DNA from: WHSV01 sp050693895
Lineage (GTDB): Bacteria > Actinomycetota > CADDZG01 > WHSQ01
Length of the DNA stretch: 64,000 nt
Direction: 5' to 3'
Assembly (NCBI GenBank): GCA_050693895.1
Contig: JBOGWS010000117.1
Coordinates: 1 to 64,000, forward strand
Shown: one piece after another, positions 61,562-64,000 of the stretch
How the letters are laid out: the number at the start of each line of letters is the position of its first letter
Numbering within the stretch: position 1 is the stretch's first letter
The notes under the pieces: model-generated
Told to the model about the DNA's origin: nothing
Databases searched by the model: none
The model's input: the letters and a program-made list of their open reading frames with translations, nothing else
Program-made: the position numbers and the translations under genes

Positions 61562-62997
61562 CCGGTGGCAGCCTTTTGCATCAGCCCGGACAGCAGCTCC
61601 AGGTATTGCAGCAGGTGCCGGGGGCCGAGGAACTCGGTTCGCACGCGGTTCATCGCCTCGATTCCCATCAGCTCCGCTCGCCGCGGGTCCAGTAAGAGGC
61701 CGGTCACCGCGGCCCCGTACTCGGCAAGCGCGCGCGGGTCGCTCACCAGAACGCCGCTGACTCCGTCGACGATCTGGTCCTGGATCCCGCCGATGCGGCT
61801 CGCAACGACGGGACGCGCCTTCCACATCCCCTCCGCCACCGTCAATCCGAAGCCCTCCGCGATGCTTTTCTGAACGACGACATCCGAGCGCCTTTGCAGC
61901 GCGTTGACGATTGCGGCGTTTTCCTCGCTGTCGTCCATCGGGAGGGCGGCCAGACGGATGCGGGCTCGAACGTCCGCGGGCATCTCCGAGTGCGCGGCGT
62001 GAACTTCATCAAGGACCTCGGCCCCCTCGGGATCGTCGCTGACGGCTTCGACGGCCGGGCCCGCAAGAACGAGATGGGCGTCGGTTCGAGGCACGATGTG
62101 ATCTGCGAAACCCATCATGACCCCGAGCGGATCCTTGAGCCGGTCCCAGCGGGACACCTGGGTGACGATGTGAGCATCGCTCGCAAGAGCCGCGCCTCCG
62201 TCCACCATTTCGGCGGACCTTCTAACGAGGCCCGGCTGGCCTCCGGCTCGGACGAACGTCGCCATCCCGGGATCGCCGCCCTCGACCAGCCCCGAGGCAG
62301 CAAGGATGCCCTCGACCGCGGGCCGCGCGAGCTCCTGGTTCTTGGGCGAGAAGGCGTCGATCGATGGCGGGATGATGACGGTCTTTTCGGGGGCGAGTCC
62401 CAGCCACACGAACTCCTTGCGCGAGAAGACGTGACTATCGGCCTGATCGACGTGCTCGTCGAGGAAGTCCCAAGCGTTGCGCGCGATGTCGTTCGGGAAA
62501 TCGAGGCCAACGTGGCACCGCCAGACCACGATGTCCGCGACCTCTTTCATAGGAGCCACTAGACCGGCCGTCTGGGGGTCGTGAAGGATGACGATGTCTC
62601 TCGGGCGGACGAGCTTGGCCAGAGCCTCGGCGTTCGGCTCGAGCGCGTCGAGGTAGATGGCTTGCTCCTCTGGCCCCAGAGGGCCACCGTCTCCGGGAGA
62701 TCCATGCAGGTGGTTGTGGATTCGTTTCGTGATTCGAAAGAACTCAGGATTGCCGTCGATCACGAGCCAGCGAGCGTCGACCCCGGCCCCCATGGCGTAG
62801 GCAAGCAGGGAGTAGAGCATCTCGGCCACACCACCGCCCTTGCCGGTCGAGTTGACGTTCCAGATGGTTCGACCCTTGAAGGTCGCCTCGGCCCGGTCAA
62901 GGGCCTCGGAGAAGGCCGCCCAGGCCTCCGCGCTGAGGACCTCCTTGAAGCGCCTTGGATCGAAGACTCCGGTTTCGATCTTAGTGAGCGTTGCCAC
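61558..62997 (-). CDS. treT: Trehalose synthase, TreT-like glycosyltransferase
   Basis: A 479-residue GT-B enzyme (GT4 family). The N-terminal WNVNSTGKGGGVAEML and the donor-binding QKSIAEGFGLTVAEGMWK match trehalose glycosyltransferring synthases, which join glucose from a nucleotide sugar to another glucose. The start is GTG with AAAGGA 7-8 nt upstream. No other trehalose genes lie nearby. A related retaining glycosyltransferase remains possible. Confidence 0.85.
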   Translation of the reverse strand: MATLTKIETGVFDPRRFKEVLSAEAWAAFSEALDRAEATFKGRTIWNVNSTGKGGGVAEMLYSLLAYAMGAGVDARWLVIDGNPEFFRITKRIHNHLHGSPGDGGPLGPEEQAIYLDALEPNAEALAKLVRPRDIVILHDPQTAGLVAPMKEVADIVVWRCHVGLDFPNDIARNAWDFLDEHVDQADSHVFSRKEFVWLGLAPEKTVIIPPSIDAFSPKNQELARPAVEGILAASGLVEGGDPGMATFVRAGGQPGLVRRSAEMVDGGAALASDAHIVTQVSRWDRLKDPLGVMMGFADHIVPRTDAHLVLAGPAVEAVSDDPEGAEVLDEVHAAHSEMPADVRARIRLAALPMDDSEENAAIVNALQRRSDVVVQKSIAEGFGLTVAEGMWKARPVVASRIGGIQDQIVDGVSGVLVSDPRALAEYGAAVTGLLLDPRRAELMGIEAMNRVRTEFLGPRHLLQYLELLSGLMQKAATG

Positions 62998-63103
62998 AGT
63001 GGCGTCCTTTGGTCAGCGTCAAATTGCCGATTTTCGAACCTCCGGGGTTTCGCAGCTACGAACCGTGTTTCTTCCCATCATGGGTCCGCCTACCCGGCCC
63101 GGC

Positions 63104-63133
63104 TTGCGGGCGTAACAGCCTTCGTTTTAGTAC
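63104..63133 (+). promoter_or_regulatory. Candidate glmM promoter
   Basis: TTGCGG (63104-63109) and TAGTAC (63128-63133) with an 18-nt spacer. Transcription would begin about 10 nt before the glmM start, and no clear ribosome site precedes the start, hinting at a very short leader. Confidence 0.45.
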
Positions 63134-63147
63134 GCGAATATTTCCAG

Positions 63148-64000
63148 ATGCCACGACTTTTCGGGACCGATGGGGTCAGGGGTGTCGCCAACAAGGAATT
63201 GACACCCGATCTCGCGCTTGCGCTCGGCCGGGCGGCCGGGACGGTCATGGCGAGGGGCGGAGAGGTGGTCGTCGGTCGCGACACGCGCGTGTCGGGCCCA
63301 ATGCTCGAGGGGGCGCTCGTCGCGGGCCTCTGCTCGGCTGGCGTGCGGGTGCGTCTGGCCGGAGTCGTGCCGACGCCTGCAGTTGCTTTCCTCACCATCG
63401 ACGAGAAGGCGTCGGCCGGCGCGGTCATCTCGGCGTCGCACAACCCCGTTCAGGACAACGGAATCAAGTTCTTCTCGAGCTATGGCCTCAAGACAGCGGC
63501 CGAGGTCGAGGATCGGATCGAGCGAGCCATGCAGTCGCCGGAGGTGGATCTGCCTCTTGGCGCCGAGGTTGGATCGGCCGAGGTAATCGACGACGCTCTG
63601 GATCGCTATCTCGACCACATCCTTGCTTCGGTGGACGGCTCGTTCACTTCAGAAATCAAGATCGTGCTGGATTGCGCGTTCGGAGCCGCATGGGCAGCCG
63701 GCCCCGAAGCCTTCGGTCGAGCGGGGGCCGAGGTCGTCGCGATCAATGCCGTCGCCGACGGCAGGCGCATCAATGTGGATTGTGGGTCGACGAACCTCAG
63801 CTCGCTCGCCGAACGAGTCGTCAGTGAGAGAGCCCAACTCGGGTTGGCGTTCGACGGCGATGCCGACCGTGTGCTCGCGGTGGACGAGCGGGGCGAACAA
63901 GTCGACGGCGACAGATTGCTGGGCTTGACGGCCGTTCACCTCCACGGCCTCGGCGCGCTGGACAACAACTTGGTGATCGCCACGGTCATGTCGAACCTGG
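63148..64000 (+). CDS. glmM: Phosphoglucosamine mutase, 5' part (runs past window)
   Basis: Converts glucosamine-6-phosphate to glucosamine-1-phosphate for cell-wall precursors. The visible 284 residues include MPRLFGTDGVRGVANKELTP, the catalytic S97 in ISASHNP and the metal loop DGDADR at residues 236-241. The gene continues beyond base 64000, so no stop is seen. A full-length enzyme is usually about 445-450 residues. Confidence 0.95.
   Translation, partial: MPRLFGTDGVRGVANKELTPDLALALGRAAGTVMARGGEVVVGRDTRVSGPMLEGALVAGLCSAGVRVRLAGVVPTPAVAFLTIDEKASAGAVISASHNPVQDNGIKFFSSYGLKTAAEVEDRIERAMQSPEVDLPLGAEVGSAEVIDDALDRYLDHILASVDGSFTSEIKIVLDCAFGAAWAAGPEAFGRAGAEVVAINAVADGRRINVDCGSTNLSSLAERVVSERAQLGLAFDGDADRVLAVDERGEQVDGDRLLGLTAVHLHGLGALDNNLVIATVMSNL

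Overview
This is a 64 kb chromosomal window from a high-GC bacterium, most probably a member of Actinomycetota. The main signs are a complete yrbE-yrbE-mce x6 operon, the coproporphyrin-dependent heme pathway (HemE, CgoX, actinobacterial-type ChdC, and CpfC with extra cysteines), a CsoR/CopA/CopZ copper locus, a CPW-type DsbA-like oxidoreductase of the kind linked to mycothiol, and zinc-ribbon S4, S14 and L36. Gene order (a ribosomal superoperon running into mce genes) does not match the classic mycobacterial or Streptomyces layout, so a deeper-branching or uncultivated actinobacterial lineage is likely. No finer assignment can be made from the sequence alone.

Layout. 1-7.6 kb: rpoB-rpoC behind two sigma70-like promoters, closed by a GC hairpin. 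7.7-13.2 kb: an accessory stretch with a DUF5995 protein, a flavoprotein fusing a degenerate receiver to a thioredoxin-reductase fold, an M29 aminopeptidase, a 61-residue unknown protein, and an ArsR-type regulator preceded by repeated operator-like half-sites. 13.2-36.2 kb: the ribosomal superoperon. It comprises rpsL-rpsG-fusA-tuf, the S10-spc-alpha gene order (rpsJ to truA, with secY, adk, map, infA and rpoA), then rplM-rpsI. 36.5-45.6 kb: an Mce lipid-transport operon of two YrbE permeases, six Mce proteins and an Mce-associated protein, with nearly every junction overlapping or adjacent. 45.6-50.7 kb: aconitase diverging from glucose-6-phosphate dehydrogenase, which is followed by a DsbA-like protein. 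50.7-61 kb (all minus strand): hemE-cgoX-chdC-cpfC running into csoR, then copB-copZ-(exported unknown)-copA. 61-64 kb: mobA, a TreT-like trehalose synthase, and the 5' part of glmM, which runs off the window.

The most interesting unexplained structure is a family of short palindromes (consensus GCGATCGTC-TC-GACGATCGC, with arm changes that are matched in both halves). They recur in the non-coding gaps of the ribosomal superoperon, often starting within 1-5 nt of a stop codon. Other points worth a second look: truA has no standard start codon ahead of its conserved N-terminus and probably begins at a CTG overlapping the rplQ stop; L22 carries a histone-like basic tail while L17 carries an acidic one; two matching CsoR-type operators flank csoR; paired TAGAACG repeats sit upstream of the ArsR-type gene; and three convergent gene pairs share four bases across their stop codons.

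No tRNA, rRNA, CRISPR array, insertion sequence or prophage was recognised. All calls come from reading the sequence and from remembered family features; no database search was run.
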